Assembly (NCBI GenBank): GCA_020881915.1 | Contig: JAJFPB010000006.1 | Span: 186,001 to 250,000, forward strand | From: Paramyrothecium sp. XJ0827 | Taxonomy: Eukaryota; Ascomycota; Sordariomycetes; Hypocreales; Stachybotryaceae | Direction: 5' to 3' | Length of the DNA: 64,000 nt | Part shown: piece after piece, positions 35,477 through 47,942 of the stretch | How positions within the stretch are numbered: the stretch's first letter is position 1 | Layout of the letters: the number at the start of each line of letters is the position of its first letter | The notes under the pieces: generated by a model | Told to the model about the DNA's origin: nothing | The model's input: the letters and a program-made list of their open reading frames with translations, nothing else | Database searches by the model: none | Made by a program: the position numbers and the translations under genes

Positions 35477-35778
35477 TCAATTAAATGGCCGTGCAGTTTG
35501 CCAGCCACTTTGCGCGTTCTTTGTAAGCTTGAGCGCGTGCCTCCTGTGTACCTCCAATATCTTGGCAGCCATGTTCGCCGAGGCTGAGACGACCTCGTGT
35601 AGAGACGCTGAAATGAAACGCCATTCCTTCACTTGATCTCGAAGTTCATCTCTCTTCGAAGACAACTCCCTTATGATTTCTGCATCTTTTGCCGTGCCTC
35701 GGCCTCTAGTGTCTCGAGGAATTCATCGAGTTCAAATTGATTGGAGTAAATACTCGACCGGGGTCTACTGGAGTCCAT
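35477..35778 (-). pseudogene. Coiled-coil protein fragment, one frameshift
   Basis: From ATG 35778 the frame reads FELDEFLETLEAEARQK. It continues in a second frame as DAEIIRELSSKRDELRDQVK and then AANMAAKILEVHR-like helix to the stop at 35477. The switch is at an AAAA run near 35690; a fifth A would restore one continuous coiled coil of about 100 residues. It may be the 3' part of a longer gene that includes the exon at 36285-36500. No family recognised. Confidence 0.45.
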
Positions 35779-36284
35779 TTTTTCCAGAAAATTAATGGGG
35801 TAGAAGGCAGTGCTACGTATATGGACCGATCGGAAAGAAGCAGGAGTTCTGCCTTTTACCCCTTTTCTCTCGTAGACAACGGACGGATATGACTGCTGTA
35901 TGTAAAGATCGTGCAATGTGTTGGAGACATCCAATTGATCCCTTTGCCGGTGTTCTAAATGTGTCGGGCGGCAGGTGGCTGGGTAAGGGCGCTAAATTGG
36001 GTGCCAGATTGGGTGCTGTAAAAGCACTGTTACAGCACAGTATTCAGCACCTGAATTGTTGCAACAGCAGGAGCAGGCAACATCTGGAGACAGAATACGA
36101 ACTTACATGGCTTCAGACATTGATGGTGTATGAGACGCAGTTGAATAGCCGTGATATTAACGCAACAATGAAGCACAATTGAGCATCACGAAACAATGGC
36201 CGTGACCTTGAAAACATCACCACAAGTCACAGCACCTGATGAGGGGATAATTTTCACTTTGACACTCTAGATTGACGCCGGCAA

Positions 36285-36500
36285 TCATTCCATCTTGGCT
36301 TCAGATATTCTGCCGACCTTGTTGCGTTCGGACTCCCACCACCGATTGGCCTGTTCGACTTCCTCGTTGTATTGTTCGACAGCGGAGAGCAAACCCTCAC
36401 AATGGTGCTGCACACTCGGAAGAAGTGGTAGGAGCACATCATCGGACAGGTGCTGGAAGTGTAAAAGATCGAGACGCTTCTTCCCTGACTCCCTTGTCAT
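36285..36500 (-). CDS. Coiled-coil protein exon (partial gene)
   Basis: A frame with helical, charged sequence (HHCEGLLSAVEQYNEEVEQ, NRWWESERNKVGRISEAK). It is open upstream of the first ATG, and sequence at about 36540-36640 on the same strand also looks coding in another frame (RIQRLFRRERLARPQIPD), so further 5' exons are likely. It is similar in style to the gene at 29.3 kb and to the fragment at 35.5 kb. Confidence 0.4.
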   Translation of the reverse strand: MTRESGKKRLDLLHFQHLSDDVLLPLLPSVQHHCEGLLSAVEQYNEEVEQANRWWESERNKVGRISEAKME

Positions 36501-36659
36501 TGCAACGATTTGTTCGTGCAAAACTGGGGACGGTTGAGGGCTTTGACCTCACAAGCAGACCGCAAAGGTAGAGACTCAGGCTCTGAAGATCGATCCGGTA
36601 TCTGTGGCCGTGCTAGTCTTTCTCTCCTAAATAGCCTCTGAATACGAGACCGAATTTGT

Positions 36660-37691
36660 GATTTACCATGTTAGGAGCATATGGAGCAGTGCGGGTCCCG
36701 TATGGTGAGGTGGACTGGGGATTGCCAGCCTGAAGAAGAGCAGATTCACAGCTAATAGGATTTAGCCACATGTGGATTGACATTTCGCACCATATGTGTC
36801 TTTTGGTGCCTCATTCATCCCGGTGAACGAAAGAAGACTAACGGCTTTGGTGAGGTAAACAAATGGCGCTGAAGGTTCTACCGGCCTATCATATGGCAGT
36901 CCGCTTAACGTGATGGCTGTTTATACTCACTCGGTGGTCTTTTCGGACGAAGCATCTTGGAGTCTCGTCAATTGTGGCGGCGAGAAGCAGCGATGGGGTT
37001 TTTTTACTTCCCCGTTCCACTGGCTACGTGAGTCTAGAGCCGAAAAGGTTTCCAAGAATATGTGAAGTCTAACTAGCACTGCCATTGTGCTGCGCACCAA
37101 TAGGCAGCCAAGCGTACTAAAAGGGCTGCAGCCAGCGCAAAGAAGATATGTGTAATCCCCAAGATCTTTTTTGCTCTTATAAGTCACGAATTAACCGTAG
37201 AAGTTGAGCACGCCTAGCTCATCTTCATAGGTTATACAGATAAATTGACGTGAACTGCCATTTAGCCATTCGATAAAAACCCCCTTTGGTGCCATATTGT
37301 CTCTGCGTCCAACCCACGCCTCCCATCATAGCCCTTCTTACATATGATGGCCACAGAATCGGATGGTTGGGCTCCCTCTGCCTACCAGATGGTACGCGGC
37401 TATGTAAATATCTTCCCGTTCGCAACTACGACCCGCATCGCGGGATCGCATCTATTCAGTAAAACCGAAATCAACAGCGCAGTGGAAGTCTCACATCAGT
37501 CCGGTATCACTACATTAATTGTGTTCTAGGTCTACTTTATTTTTATCGCGTACGACTGCTTGCGTGTGCTTTCAAAGCCCGGCCTGTCTAGGTTGCCATT
37601 AGCCGAAGCGGATATACCCAGTGTTACGGTCACATGTGCCCATTGCATGCCAACTCGTATGCCAACAGGATTGGACTGTGCGATTGCACAT
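36660..37691. other. Intergenic, no gene recognised
   Basis: Only short frames without domain signal. It lies downstream of the P450 relic. Confidence 0.35.
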
Positions 37692-39573
37692 TCACAGCAA
37701 GCCGCTGTCCGTAAGTCGCACCGACAACTTCGCCTTGGGCCGCAGAGTCAAGGTCGGCTTTGCCACCTCTACCTCACCTACTATGTTCTCGATCTGGAAC
37801 CTCAAGACGAGCTCTATCAACATAGTCTTCATCTCCATGACCGCGAGCTGTTTGCCGATGCACATGCGTGGGCCGTTGTGGAACGTCTGTAGAGCATATG
37901 CGTTGGTGGCTGGCCCTTTGGGATCGTCCCATCGGTGAGGGTCAAACTCTGTCGACCGTTCACCCCACACTTTTGGGTGAAGATTGATGACGGCTGGCGA
38001 TAGTTGAAGTACAGTGCCCTTCGGAACCCATATGCCATCGACTTCGACACCCTCGACAGCTTCTCGCGGCACGAAAGAAACTAGATGTAGCTTATTGTTA
38101 GTGCTTTGATGACGATGCAGCTAGATCACAAGTCCTTACCGGCTGAGTATACTCGCAGAACCTCCTGAACGAAATTGTTCAAGTACGGTAGCTTCTCAAT
38201 GTCGCTATAGGTTGGTTCATGGCAGGAGTTATACATGTCCTGGATCTCTTGCCGCAACTGTTGTTGCTCCTGAGGTCTCCGGGATAATTCATGAACAGCC
38301 CAAATCATTGAGCAGGCCGTCGTGTCATGTCCTTTTCGGCAGAAAGAAGAAGTTAGCCTAACTGAAAACAATAGTGTGCTGAGAGCAGGTTCGACGTACC
38401 TAGCACCAAGATGTTGAGGACCTGTCATGTCAGCACCAGAGCCAGGCTCGCCGACAGGAAATGAACACGACTTACATATTCGATAATCTGATCTTCCTGC
38501 CAGTGGGGATCTGCGTGCTGCAGAAGGCACTGCAATACGTCCGTCGGGTCGTTATCCGCTAATACCTTCTCTGTGGAATTGTCGAGACTGCTTCGGCTGG
38601 CTTGCAGAGTTACTCTCCTCGCCCTAACCATGCCTCGGATGTAGCTCCGCGCCCTCCGTGAATGGCATTCAAAGTCACGGACTTCTCCATACCGAAAGAG
38701 CTTCCGTACAGGCAGAAACATGTTGAGATAATTGACCAGGTACGTAAGCTGAGACGGCTGCATCAGGTAGGATATCGACTCGAAAAGCGGCGACTGGTTG
38801 GATTCCAGGTGGTTGAGGTCGATGCCAAAGGTCTTTTCCCCAATGACGTCGAGCACCGCTTTCCAGATGTTCGACTCGACTGCTCGCCATTGATTGGTGT
38901 ATCAGCCCATGTCCGGGACAGGTTGCTCTAAAATCGTTGAAACCGGGTGAATGCTATAATTACCTTCGACTTCATCGTAGGGGTTCCTTAGTGCACTCAG
39001 CACATCGGCCAACTGCTGGGCCTTGGCCTGAACCTTGGGAAATTGACATTTCGATTGGGTCGTGGAGAAGGATCCTGGAGGCCAAATTCAGTTATCTACC
39101 AAGCCATGCCGGGATAGGTCGAACCCACGAAGCAATGTCCCACGTCGGAGCTTGTGCATATGACCCTCGGCGAACGGCAAACCGTCGCCAATAAAATCTC
39201 GGGTGAATAGTCGCGCAAAATGCGGTTTGACGAAACTCGAGCTCTTCCGGAGGAGGACGTCCCTGTATGCATCCACACTGTTCACAAGCAATGTGTCTGC
39301 GTTGCCAAAGCTTTTATACCGGATCAGAGGACTATCGGGCCATTTGCGGGACCAATGGCAGAACAGGTCCGGCGCCCAAGGTGTTGCAAGGATCTTCAAG
39401 CTCTGTCCGAAGAAGAAGACGTTGTCCTACGGACTGTTAGCCAAATTGCAGAAGAGCCTGGTAGAATTCAAGTAGGCAAGGGGAAGGGCGGGCTTCATGG
39501 ATCTTACTGTCGGTCCCGGGATTCTCCTGAGAGGCGAGAAGTAGTGCGAATACACCATGACGATGCTCGTCAG
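37692..39573 (-). pseudogene. Cytochrome P450, 5' end cut off
   Basis: Pieces in order down the minus strand: the proline hinge (YFSPLRRIPGP, about 39560); the region after helix A (LIRYKSFGNADTLLVNSVDA); VQAKAQQLADVLSALRNPYD (about 39030-38970, another frame); the F-G region (39-38.5 kb); the I-helix (GHDTTACSMIWAVHEL, about 38330); ExxR (FVQEVLRVYS); and the haem-binding loop with its Cys ligand (FHNGPRMCIGKQLA, about 37870). Intact P450s begin with a membrane anchor, and here that anchor is missing: the gene meets the hAT element at 39574 just upstream of the hinge. Some of the breaks between pieces are introns, but frames around 39000-39150 do not join cleanly. The substrate cannot be told. 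Confidence 0.85.
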
Positions 39574-42500
39574 CAGGGTTGAAAGCCACTCCACTCAATC
39601 CACGTAGTGGATCCACTCGTGGATTCCACTGTCCACTCCACTGCCAAAATTCTAGTGGATTGGCTAACCCACTGAATCCACCAGACGATCTCGTGGAGTT
39701 GGGTGGGTGGACTGGGTGGATTGGAAGTGGAGCAGTTAGGGGGCGCCCATATATTTCGGTAGAAGGACTAACAGTGACTGATGCCCCCCACCGCCGCAGC
39801 AATTATTCTACCCTACATCGAAAACATCATGAAGCTTCTAGGCAGCGCAGCTTTAAAATATGCAAATAAAAGGAGGCACTATTCGAATATTCTGGCTAGT
39901 GTCATTCAAATGATATAAATCTCGACTTGTACACTTAAGAATTGTTCATGGAATCCTACATCATCGTTACGGCATTTGATATTCGTATGTTGTTCAGTTC
40001 CAAAATAGTATTTCGTGTACCTCGACCATCCTCGTTTTGGATTCATGGTTCGAAATCTATACTATTCAATAAACTTCTGCGAGGCGATTCGAAAAACGCG
40101 TTCAGAGTCTTCATTATCTCAACACTACGCGAACAATTGCGAGTTACATTTACTGCGTCAGTACGTACTGAGAGGGACTTACCCAAGTCAGCCCCTTTAC
40201 GACACTCACGACTTGCCTTGAGCAGGAAGTACCCAAAACATTTGCAAGACGCGGAAATAATGTGGCACCTCGTCGCGTTGGACGCGTTGGTTGCGCTCCC
40301 TCGACAACCTGCTGACCTTTGACTGCCACCATGCTATCGACATGACCAAGCCATCTTTTTACCATGGCCTCGCCTGATTCTTGGGTCGATGTTTCCGACA
40401 GCGGTTTCGGGTCGGCCCCCGAATCGACGCCCTGTCCGACGCCCTATCCTCCCCGTTCAATTCCGACCCCTCTCTCGACATCCACGACCCGTTCTGCAAG
40501 CGATGACCAGTACGAATGTACGCTCTGGAGGCATTTCCCGGGCTGGGCATCCTCTGAGCGAGCTAGAGAAACGCGTTGTTGGGCCTGGCATTTTGGTTAT
40601 GACATCCAAAAGGAAGGCGACCGCAGATGGGTTTGCCAAGCGTGCATTCGCAAGAATGCCCTACACCCACGTCATTTCGAAGCTGATGGCATTCACAACG
40701 CGTACAATCATCTGTTCAATGACCACGGGATTCGCGCTCCGCCTGGCAGGACCAAAGGAACTGCTGAGAGGAAGGCGAATTCTAAGAGCGGGAAGTCTAC
40801 GGGGCAACAGACTCTCGCGGAATCCATGAAACTTAATCTACACGACCCCGGGAACAAGCAATTGCGAATGGCTTTATCAAGCGCTTCGACAAGGAACACT
40901 TCCGGAGGCTTCTGGTCAACTGGATCGTGGCCAAGAATCACGCTTTTTCTGTTGCTGAAGAAGCAGAACTCCAAGCTATCTTCGATTACTTGAACCCGTC
41001 AGTTTCAGCACGTAAGGCCAATATTACCCATACGACGGTTCGAGAAAAGATCGTCGTCGCGTTCGAACAACACAAGCACAAGGTGATTGAGGTCTTGTGC
41101 AAGGCGCCCGGCCTTGTCCACATCTCTTTCGACGGCTGGCGGTCTGGAAACCGACACGCCTTATATGGTATCTGTTGCTTCTTTAGGGACGAAAACAACA
41201 AGCCTTGTAAGATTACGCTTGGGCTCCCTGAAGTCAGCGCCAGGCACACAGGGCCTAATATCGCCGCTGAAATCCTCGACGTAATTGAATCGTATCAGAT
41301 CCAAGACAAGATTGGCTATTTCACGCTTGACAATGCGAAAAACAATGATACCGCTATGGAGATTATTGGTGGAGAGCTCGGCTTTGTAGGGTCCCGCAGG
41401 CGAGGGCGCTGTTTTGGGCATACTTTGAACCTCTCTGCCAAAGCCATTCTATTTGGCCACGATGCTGATGCTTTTCAGCGGCGGATATCAGGGGCAGAGC
41501 CTGTTACTGAAGCAGAACACTTGATTTGGCGCAAGAAGGGACCAGCAGGCAAATTGCATAATCTCGTGGTGGCTATCCACAGATCGGACTTGTTGACAAA
41601 CATGCTGCGCAGCATCCAACATGAAGCCTTCGCCAAGTCGTCTGACCCCAAACTCAACGCCAGAAAGCCGTTGGATGTTATTTTGGACAACGATACCAGA
41701 TGGCTGTCGCAATTGTATATGATACGACGAGCCCTACTGCTTCGCGACTATATCGAGCGATTAATTGCCCACTATCGAATCGAGTTCGAACAGCAAAACA
41801 AGACCAAAAAGGGCGGTCCTAAGAAGTCACTCGTGTTGCCTTTTATTTGCCAGCCAGAAAACCGGCTATCCGACAAGGACTGGGAGGTGGTCGAAATATT
41901 TGCGCAGATCCTAAGCTACTATGAAGCTACGGTCAAAATGCTCGAAGGCGACGGCCAGATCCGCAAGCGGAAGCGTGGGTGGACTGGGTCTTATGGCAAT
42001 ATTTGGGACGTGATTCAAGGCTTTGAATTCCTTCTTGAGCAGCTTGAACGCTTCAAGGATATCGCTAAGGACTTCCCTGATCCTGAACACTTCAGGATCA
42101 ACATCAATTTGGGCTGGCAGAAGCTGAAGAGTACTACGAGATATTGAGCGAGACGCCCATCTACTATGCTGGACTGGCGCTCCATCTAGCATACCGGTGG
42201 AAATGGTTTGAACGCAACTGGAATGACCACCCCGAGTGGATTGACGAGGCGAAAAGAATTGTTCACGACGTGTGGCGTTTTGAGTATCGGGAGGCCACTT
42301 TGCCCGGAGAGAGCCTATCAGCCGTTGAGCCAGTTCCTAAGAAGCAGAAGACTTCAGACAATCCATTCCAGGAATACCTTCAACGAAACCGCTACATAGC
42401 GCCAGAAGCAGGTCACGATGGCCTCACGCCAGGCGAGGACGAATACCTCCATTGGGTTACGCACTGCGAAAGCGGCGATGGCTCAATCGACGATCCTCTC

Positions 42501-43097
42501 GCTTACTGGCACGAAAAGCGATTCAAGTATTCAAACTTATCGCGAATGGCGCTTGATTTTCTCACAATACAACCCATGTCTGCAGAATGTGAGCGACTCT
42601 TCTCAGCATCAGGCCGGATGGTGAACCCTCTGCGCCACCAACTTGAAGCCCAGATTATCGGGATGTGCCAGGTATTGCGTTCATGGCTGAGGGCGGGTAT
42701 TATTCACGATTTGGATCCCGTCTTTATCTCGGTACAAGAAGAAAAAGTCAACGTCGAATTGGGTCAGATGTCAGATCAGCAGCTTGAAGGGTGGGCAACA
42801 CAGTGGCTAACTCGGGCGGCGAGCGCTCAAGACGAGATGGAAGCCAGTTGGAGATAGGCTCACTTGGAGCTTCTGGAAGTTGAAACTGGGCGCTTAGGTG
42901 GGCAAAGCCTTCGAGAATAGCTTCACCATCGTGAACAGAGGCACTTGCCAATCCACCCAATCCACCCAATCCACCCTAATCCACCCTAATCCACGACGGC
43001 TTCCAGTGGATCCACTATACTGAGGTATTCAGTGGATTATGATCTACCCACTCCACTCGAGCAGCGAGTGGATTGAGTGGAGTGGCTTTCAACCCTG
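39574..43097 (+). mobile_element. hAT transposon, complete termini, mismatched flanks
   Basis: The ends CAGGGTTGAAAGCCACTCCA.. (39574-39603) and their exact inverse (43068-43097) match over 30 bp. The flanking octamers are CTCGTCAG and AACGCATG, so there is no target-site duplication. The left flank is P450 coding sequence and the right flank is LINE reverse-transcriptase coding sequence. Subterminal regions are dense in ATCCACC words. It is related to, but distinct from, the element at 15.5 kb. Confidence 0.93.
40364..42857 (+). pseudogene. hAT transposase, two single-base frameshifts
   Basis: Three overlapping frames (40364-40993, 40927-42147, 42144-42857) encode one transposase: a BED-like finger (WVCQACIRKNALHPRHFE), the RNase H-like core (HISFDGWRSGNRHALYGI, YFTLDNAKNNDTAMEI, CFGHTLNLSAKAILFG) and the dimerisation domain (MALDFLTIQPMSAECERLFS). 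By comparison with the relative at 15.8 kb, one base is missing near 40863 (a G) and one near 42130 (a T). Otherwise the protein is full length, so the element may be young. Confidence 0.92.
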
Positions 43098-45491
43098 AAC
43101 GCATGTTATAACCGCTTTCCTAAGCAGTTTAGGTGGTGGGCCTCGCTGTGTATTTGCTAGGCTTTGAATGTGGCTGGCTACTATTTGTGCTTGTTTGGCT
43201 CTTTTCTTAACGTGTGTTGCGAATCTTAGTTTTCGGTCGAACCAGACTCCTAGCCATCGGATAGCAGGTTCCTTGCCTGGACTTATGCGAAAGTTATGTT
43301 CTGGGATGTATATCTCCGGGTTTGAGTCGTTAAGTGCGCGGCTAAAATGCATTATTTCGGCTTTGCCTGGGTCGAAGGCTACTTTATTATCCTTTCCCCA
43401 GTTAAGAATGCTAAGGACATCTTGGCTGATTTTCCTCGTGTTCTCTTCTAGAGTATGGCCAGTTCGTATGATGCAGATGTCATCTGCATATCCGAATCTG
43501 CATTTTAGGTCATCCAGTAGGATATCTGCTATATAAAGCAGGAATAGGATTGGGGATAGTGGCGAGCCTTGTGGCAGTCCGCATTTGATCGTTTGGGATT
43601 CGATAGTAGTGTCTTCCAGTCTGACGCTAGCTTGCCGGTCCTCCATGAAGGATCCTACGAATCGTACTATATTCCGGGGCCAGCCTTGCATACGCATCCG
43701 TAGCATTAGCCTTCTTCTGAGAGTAGCGTCAAACGCTCCCTGTACATCGAGTGTAGCCATCGTTGCTGTATATCTCGTTTCTAGAGCGTATTCGACATCG
43801 TGGACGACGCATGCTATAAGGTCCGTTGCCGATCGCCCAGGTAGGGCGCCGGCTTGTTGGGGGCTTAGTATCTTATGCTGTAAGGCCATATTAGCCACCC
43901 GTCTTGCTATGAGCCTTTCTAATCCTTTTCCCAGGCAGGATAGCAGAGCTATTGGTCGCCAGGATCGTGGTTTTGTATGATCCTTGTTTGGTTTCTTAAG
44001 CATCACCACTTCTGCTCTGCGGAAGGGCCTTGGGTGGTGCCCTAGGCTAAGGCAGGCTTCGAAGATCTGTTGGGTTGGCTCTTTGATGGCCTTCCAGCAT
44101 GCTTTTAGGAGTCGGACGGAGATTCCGTCTGCCCCTGGCGACGTGCTTTTGACTCTGATCAGGGCCGCCCCTAGTTCTTCAAACGTAATCTGCGTGTTCC
44201 ATGATAGAGCTTTCTTAGGCACTGTTGGGATTGTCATCGGGTCGGACTCTAGGTCGTCTAGGCCTTCATTTTCAGCCCGCTCTAGCAGGGTCTGTCTTAG
44301 TAGACTAGCCTTCTCTGCTGTGTTAGTTATAGGTCCTCTATCTGTTTCTAGGGGAGGGGAGCTAATATCGGGGGTTAGCTTATGCCATTGCACTATCTTG
44401 TAGAGATCTTGGTCTGTTTCGATCCCGTCGATCCGTTTGTGCCAGTATGCTGCTTTCTCCTTCCGGACAACATCCCTAAGCTCTTTTTGTCTGGTCTTTG
44501 CTAGCTCTGGGTCTAGTCTTCGGGCTTTATGGAAGGCCTTTTTGGCTTTATGGCAGTTATCGCTCCACCATGGGGCGCTGTGTCCTGCTGGTGCAGGTGG
44601 CTTATGTACGGCTTTTATGGCCTCTGTGATGATTCTAGTAAGGGCTGCTGTCTGTCTGTCTATTTCGTCCTCTGTTGGTTCTTGTGGCAGGCGGGATAGG
44701 CTAGTTATGCCTAGCTCTACCAGGCCGGTGAATGCAGGTAGCTTCTCGTCTGAGACGCTATGACGTTTCTGTTCTAAAGTAATCCTCGATTTATAAGGTA
44801 GAATAGTAAGTATGCTGCAGTGATCTGCACCTGGGTGTAGGCGGTCGTGTATTCTGGAGGTAGCGAACGGGATGTTAGAGAAGGCTAGATCGAGTGTGTG
44901 TCCGTCCCTATGTGTTGGGACCCCGGCCTCGCTCGTAAGAGTCATATTGTGGGCCGATGACCAGGCCTCTATCTCTGTGCCGTCGTTCCTTGTTTGGTTC
45001 GCATTGGGTTCCCATAGGCGGTGTCGTGAGTTGAAGTCTCCTGCTACTAGGCAGCCTGCTGGCGGTGTAAGGCTAAGGAGGTGTCTTGTTGTGCTATTCA
45101 TCGCCTCATGCGGTTGTTTGTATATATTGATAATTGCAAGGCCTGCTACATTCAGCCATAGCAGGTCTCTGCAGTCTTTCCAGGGCCATTGCTGTTCGGT
45201 CTTTAAGCCTCTATCCTTCCTAATATAGGAGATAACTCGTGGTTGTGTCTGGATGTTATCCCAGGTGTGTATAGGGATATATGCTTTATACCCAGGGTGG
45301 GAGTTAAAGAATCTTCTTCCAGTCGTCTGTACCCACGGTTCTTGGACTAAAATGATGTCTATTTTATTCTGCCAGCAGAGCTCAAGGAATGCTGTATGTG
45401 CTTCGTTTCGTTTGCCGACGTTGCATTGTGCAACTCTTAGTGTTCTTGGTGTTCTTATGCTGTTGTTATTTCTATGCTTCTTCATCTGCAT
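43098..45491 (-). pseudogene. LINE ORF2: endonuclease and reverse transcriptase, 3' truncated
   Basis: About 798 codons from ATG 45491. Residues 15-230 are an apurinic-type endonuclease (CNVGKRNEAHTAFLEL, VAGDFNSRHRLWEPNAN). Residues about 450-720 are a reverse transcriptase with SPGADGISVRLLKACWK, LDVQGAFD, GLPQGSPLSPILFLLYI and the catalytic FGYADD. It stops in the thumb (LLRKAVITCV), where the hAT element begins; the RNase H and zinc knuckle are missing. No internal stop is seen, so the truncation is the main damage. Confidence 0.92.
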
Positions 45492-45822
45492 CGCCTTGTA
45501 TGATTATCTGGGAGTAGTCTTTCCGTAGGATATTTCGGCCGCTCCGTCGCCTGGGGGTTTTAGCCGTATCTAGGTGCATATCTGCGTCTCCATTCTGGGG
45601 TTCTTGGCTGTTGAATGGGGTGACTATCATTCTGTTCTCTTGTTCCGGCTCCGTTCCTCGTTTACTGTTCTGAGAGGGTCCGTCTGCTTGCATCGTATCT
45701 GCTGTGCTTGCGGCTATGCTCGTAAGTATCTCCTGGGCTTTTCGGTAGCTTTGCTGTCCGGCTTGCCGGACAGCTTTAAGCTCCCGGGCGTTTAGTATCA
45801 GAGTTATCCCGTTTTTGTTGAC
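45472..45822 (-). pseudogene. LINE ORF1 C-terminal fragment
   Basis: Encodes a charged C-terminal tail (LILNARELKAVRQAGQQSY.. RRRSGRNILRKDYSQIIIQG) and overlaps the start of ORF2 by 20 bases, the usual ORF1/ORF2 arrangement. The N-terminal nucleic-acid-binding region is missing. Confidence 0.7.
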
Positions 45823-46066
45823 TGGTGAGATAAGAAAGACGAAGCTTGGAGCAGACCATCCCGATACGCGGACGACCATGGTCAGTCTTTCAATCATATA
45901 CAGCAACCAAGGCCGACGGGAGGAGGCAGAGAAGCTTCTTATGCAAGTGAAGGAGCTTGAGGTACAGGCGCCGGAGATAAGCAAGACGAAGCTGCGGACA
46001 GACTATCCCTCCACGCTGAGTCGCACGGCCTATCTGGCAGTAGCATACATGGAACATGCGAGCTGA
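45823..46066 (+). pseudogene. TPR (kinesin-light-chain type) repeat fragment
   Basis: IRKTKLGADHPDTRTTMVSL and then SNQGRREEAEKLLMQVKELE are the repeat unit of fungal NB-ARC/TPR proteins (P-loop NLR relatives). Only about two repeats remain, between the LINE and the pogo element; no NTPase is present. Confidence 0.75.
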
Positions 46067-46071
46067 GCCTA

Positions 46072-47929
46072 ACGTACATGTATAGCGAGTGGCCCAGCAT
46101 AGCGAGTGGCCCAAAAATCCCTCAATCTACATCATCACTAAAAGATCAATTGATTTACCACAATTAAGTATGTCAAGCCAAAGAAATGAAGCTAATCTTC
46201 ATCTTGCACTTCAAGCCCTTCAATCAAACCCAAAATTAAGCCTGCGACGCGCTGCAGCTATCTATAATATCCCTCGCAAAACACTAGGTCGTCGGCAACA
46301 GGGCATACAGTCCCGACGCGATGCTGTGGCCAATTCACGTAAACTATCTGATCTTGAAGAACAGACGATAGTTGAGTATATCCTTGACCTGGATATACGA
46401 GGGTTTTCCCCGGCTTTGTGGTGTTGAAGATATGGCCAATCGACTGCTTGCTGATCGCGATGCGCCTCCTGTTGGAACACGCTGGGCTTCAACCTTTGTC
46501 AAGAGGCAACCACAGCTCAAGACGCGTTTCTTTCGCAGATATAACTATCAGAGAGCTAAATGCGAAGATCCAGTCGCAATAAACGCGTGGTTCTTACTTA
46601 TAGAGAACACAATCGCGAAGTATGGCATAAGATCAAATGATTGGTACAACTTTGATGAGACAGGCTTTATGATGGGCGTTATTGCGAGCGGCATGGTTGT
46701 TACAGGTACAGAAAGGCGTGCAAATCCTAAAAGGGTTCAGCCGGGAAACCGTGAGTGGGTTACAGCGATTCAATCGATCAATGCAGAAGGTTGGGCGCTG
46801 CCGCCGTTCATCATTGTTGCGGGCCAGTATCATCTCTCTAGTTGGTATCGAGAAAGCAACCTCCCGGGCAACTGGGCTATTGCAACCACTAAGAATGGCT
46901 GGACTGATAACAAGACGGGCCTCGAGTGGCTAAAGCACTTCAATCGGCATACAATTAAAAGATCAAATGGTGCCTATCGTCTTCTGATCCTTGACGGGCA
47001 TGAAAGCCACCACTCGGTGGCTTTTGAGGATTTCTGCAAGGACAATAAGATCATTACCCTCTGTATGCCGCCTCATTCATCTCATCTACTCCAGCCGCTT
47101 GATGTGGGTTGCTTTGGGCCGCTGAAAAAAGCTTATGGTCGAGAAATTGAGCAGTTAATCAAATGCTCTATTACACACATCTCAAAGACCGAGTTCTTTC
47201 CTGCCTTCCACGCCGCACATCGAGCCACTATGATAAAGGATAATATCCAGGGAGGCTTCAGAGGGGCCGGGCTTGTTCCTCTTGATGCGAACCATGTGAT
47301 CTCGAAGCTTGATATCCAACTACGAACTCCAACGCCTCTTTCAGGTGAGCCGGAGCTTCCGGCCCCTTGGACTTCAAAGACGCCAAAGACGGTCAGGGAA
47401 ACCGAATCTCAATCTGAATATCTAAGGAGACGAATTGAGAGACATCATAGTAGCTCTCCGGCATCGATTATTGAGGCCTTGAAGTCAATGACTAAGGGAA
47501 CTAAGGCAGTATTGCATGAGATGACATTATTGAGGGCTGAGATTAAGGATCTTCGAGAGGCAAATGAGATACTAAGTCGGCGCCGCAGGGAAAAAAAGAA
47601 ACGCCTACGCAATGGAGGGACGATGACTGTAGAGGAAGGTCAGGCATCAATTGATCAAACAGATGTGAATATGCAGATAGCGGCCGAATCGTCGAGGAGA
47701 GGTGGTCAAGGAAGGTCAGTGCAACCGAGGGAAATGCGCTGTGGTGTATGCGGCAAGCCCGGGCATAATGCAAGAACATGCAAGGTAGATATTCCAGCTG
47801 CTGGAGATGAGTATAGTAGTTAGTTTTAAATGATTAAATGGTCTGTTGTGTTTTTATTGAAGTTCCTGCCTTGGGGGTTGGGATTTTTGGGCCACTCGCT
47901 ATGCTGGGCCACTCGCTATACATGTACGT
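46072..47929 (+). mobile_element. pogo/Fot1-like transposon, copy 1
   Basis: Inverted ends of about 50 bp begin ACGTACATGTATAGCGAGTG and end with the exact inverse at 47929. A TA lies on each side (46070-46071, 47930-47931), the target duplication of this superfamily. Each end has two GCGAGTGGCCC-type units. It carries a single transposase gene. Confidence 0.95.
46170..47823 (+). pseudogene. pogo-like transposase, copy 1, two bases missing
   Basis: It starts at ATG 46170 with a psq-type helix-turn-helix (LSLRRAAAIYNIPRKTLGRR) and a CENP-B-like second HTH (46430-46600). The DDE_1 catalytic core has YNFDETGFMMGV, LILDGHESHHS and the DNKIITLCMPPHSSHLLQPL segment. It ends with a basic coiled coil and a CCHC zinc knuckle (CGVCGKPGHNARTC). 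The frame changes near 46413, where this copy has four C residues and copy 2 has six. Otherwise it is intact to the stop at 47823. Confidence 0.92.
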
Positions 47930-47942
47930 TATACATCTTATA

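Larger units (their letters stand above)
43098..45822 (-). mobile_element. LINE (Tad/I-like) retrotransposon, both ends lost
   Basis: It carries the end of ORF1 and most of ORF2. The 3' end is replaced by the hAT element at 43097, and the 5' end stops inside ORF1 at about 45823, where TPR-coding host sequence begins. No poly-A or target duplication can be checked. Confidence 0.85.

Noticed and set aside
43585..45228. Several long plus-strand frames
   Set aside because: They are the antisense of the LINE reverse-transcriptase gene.
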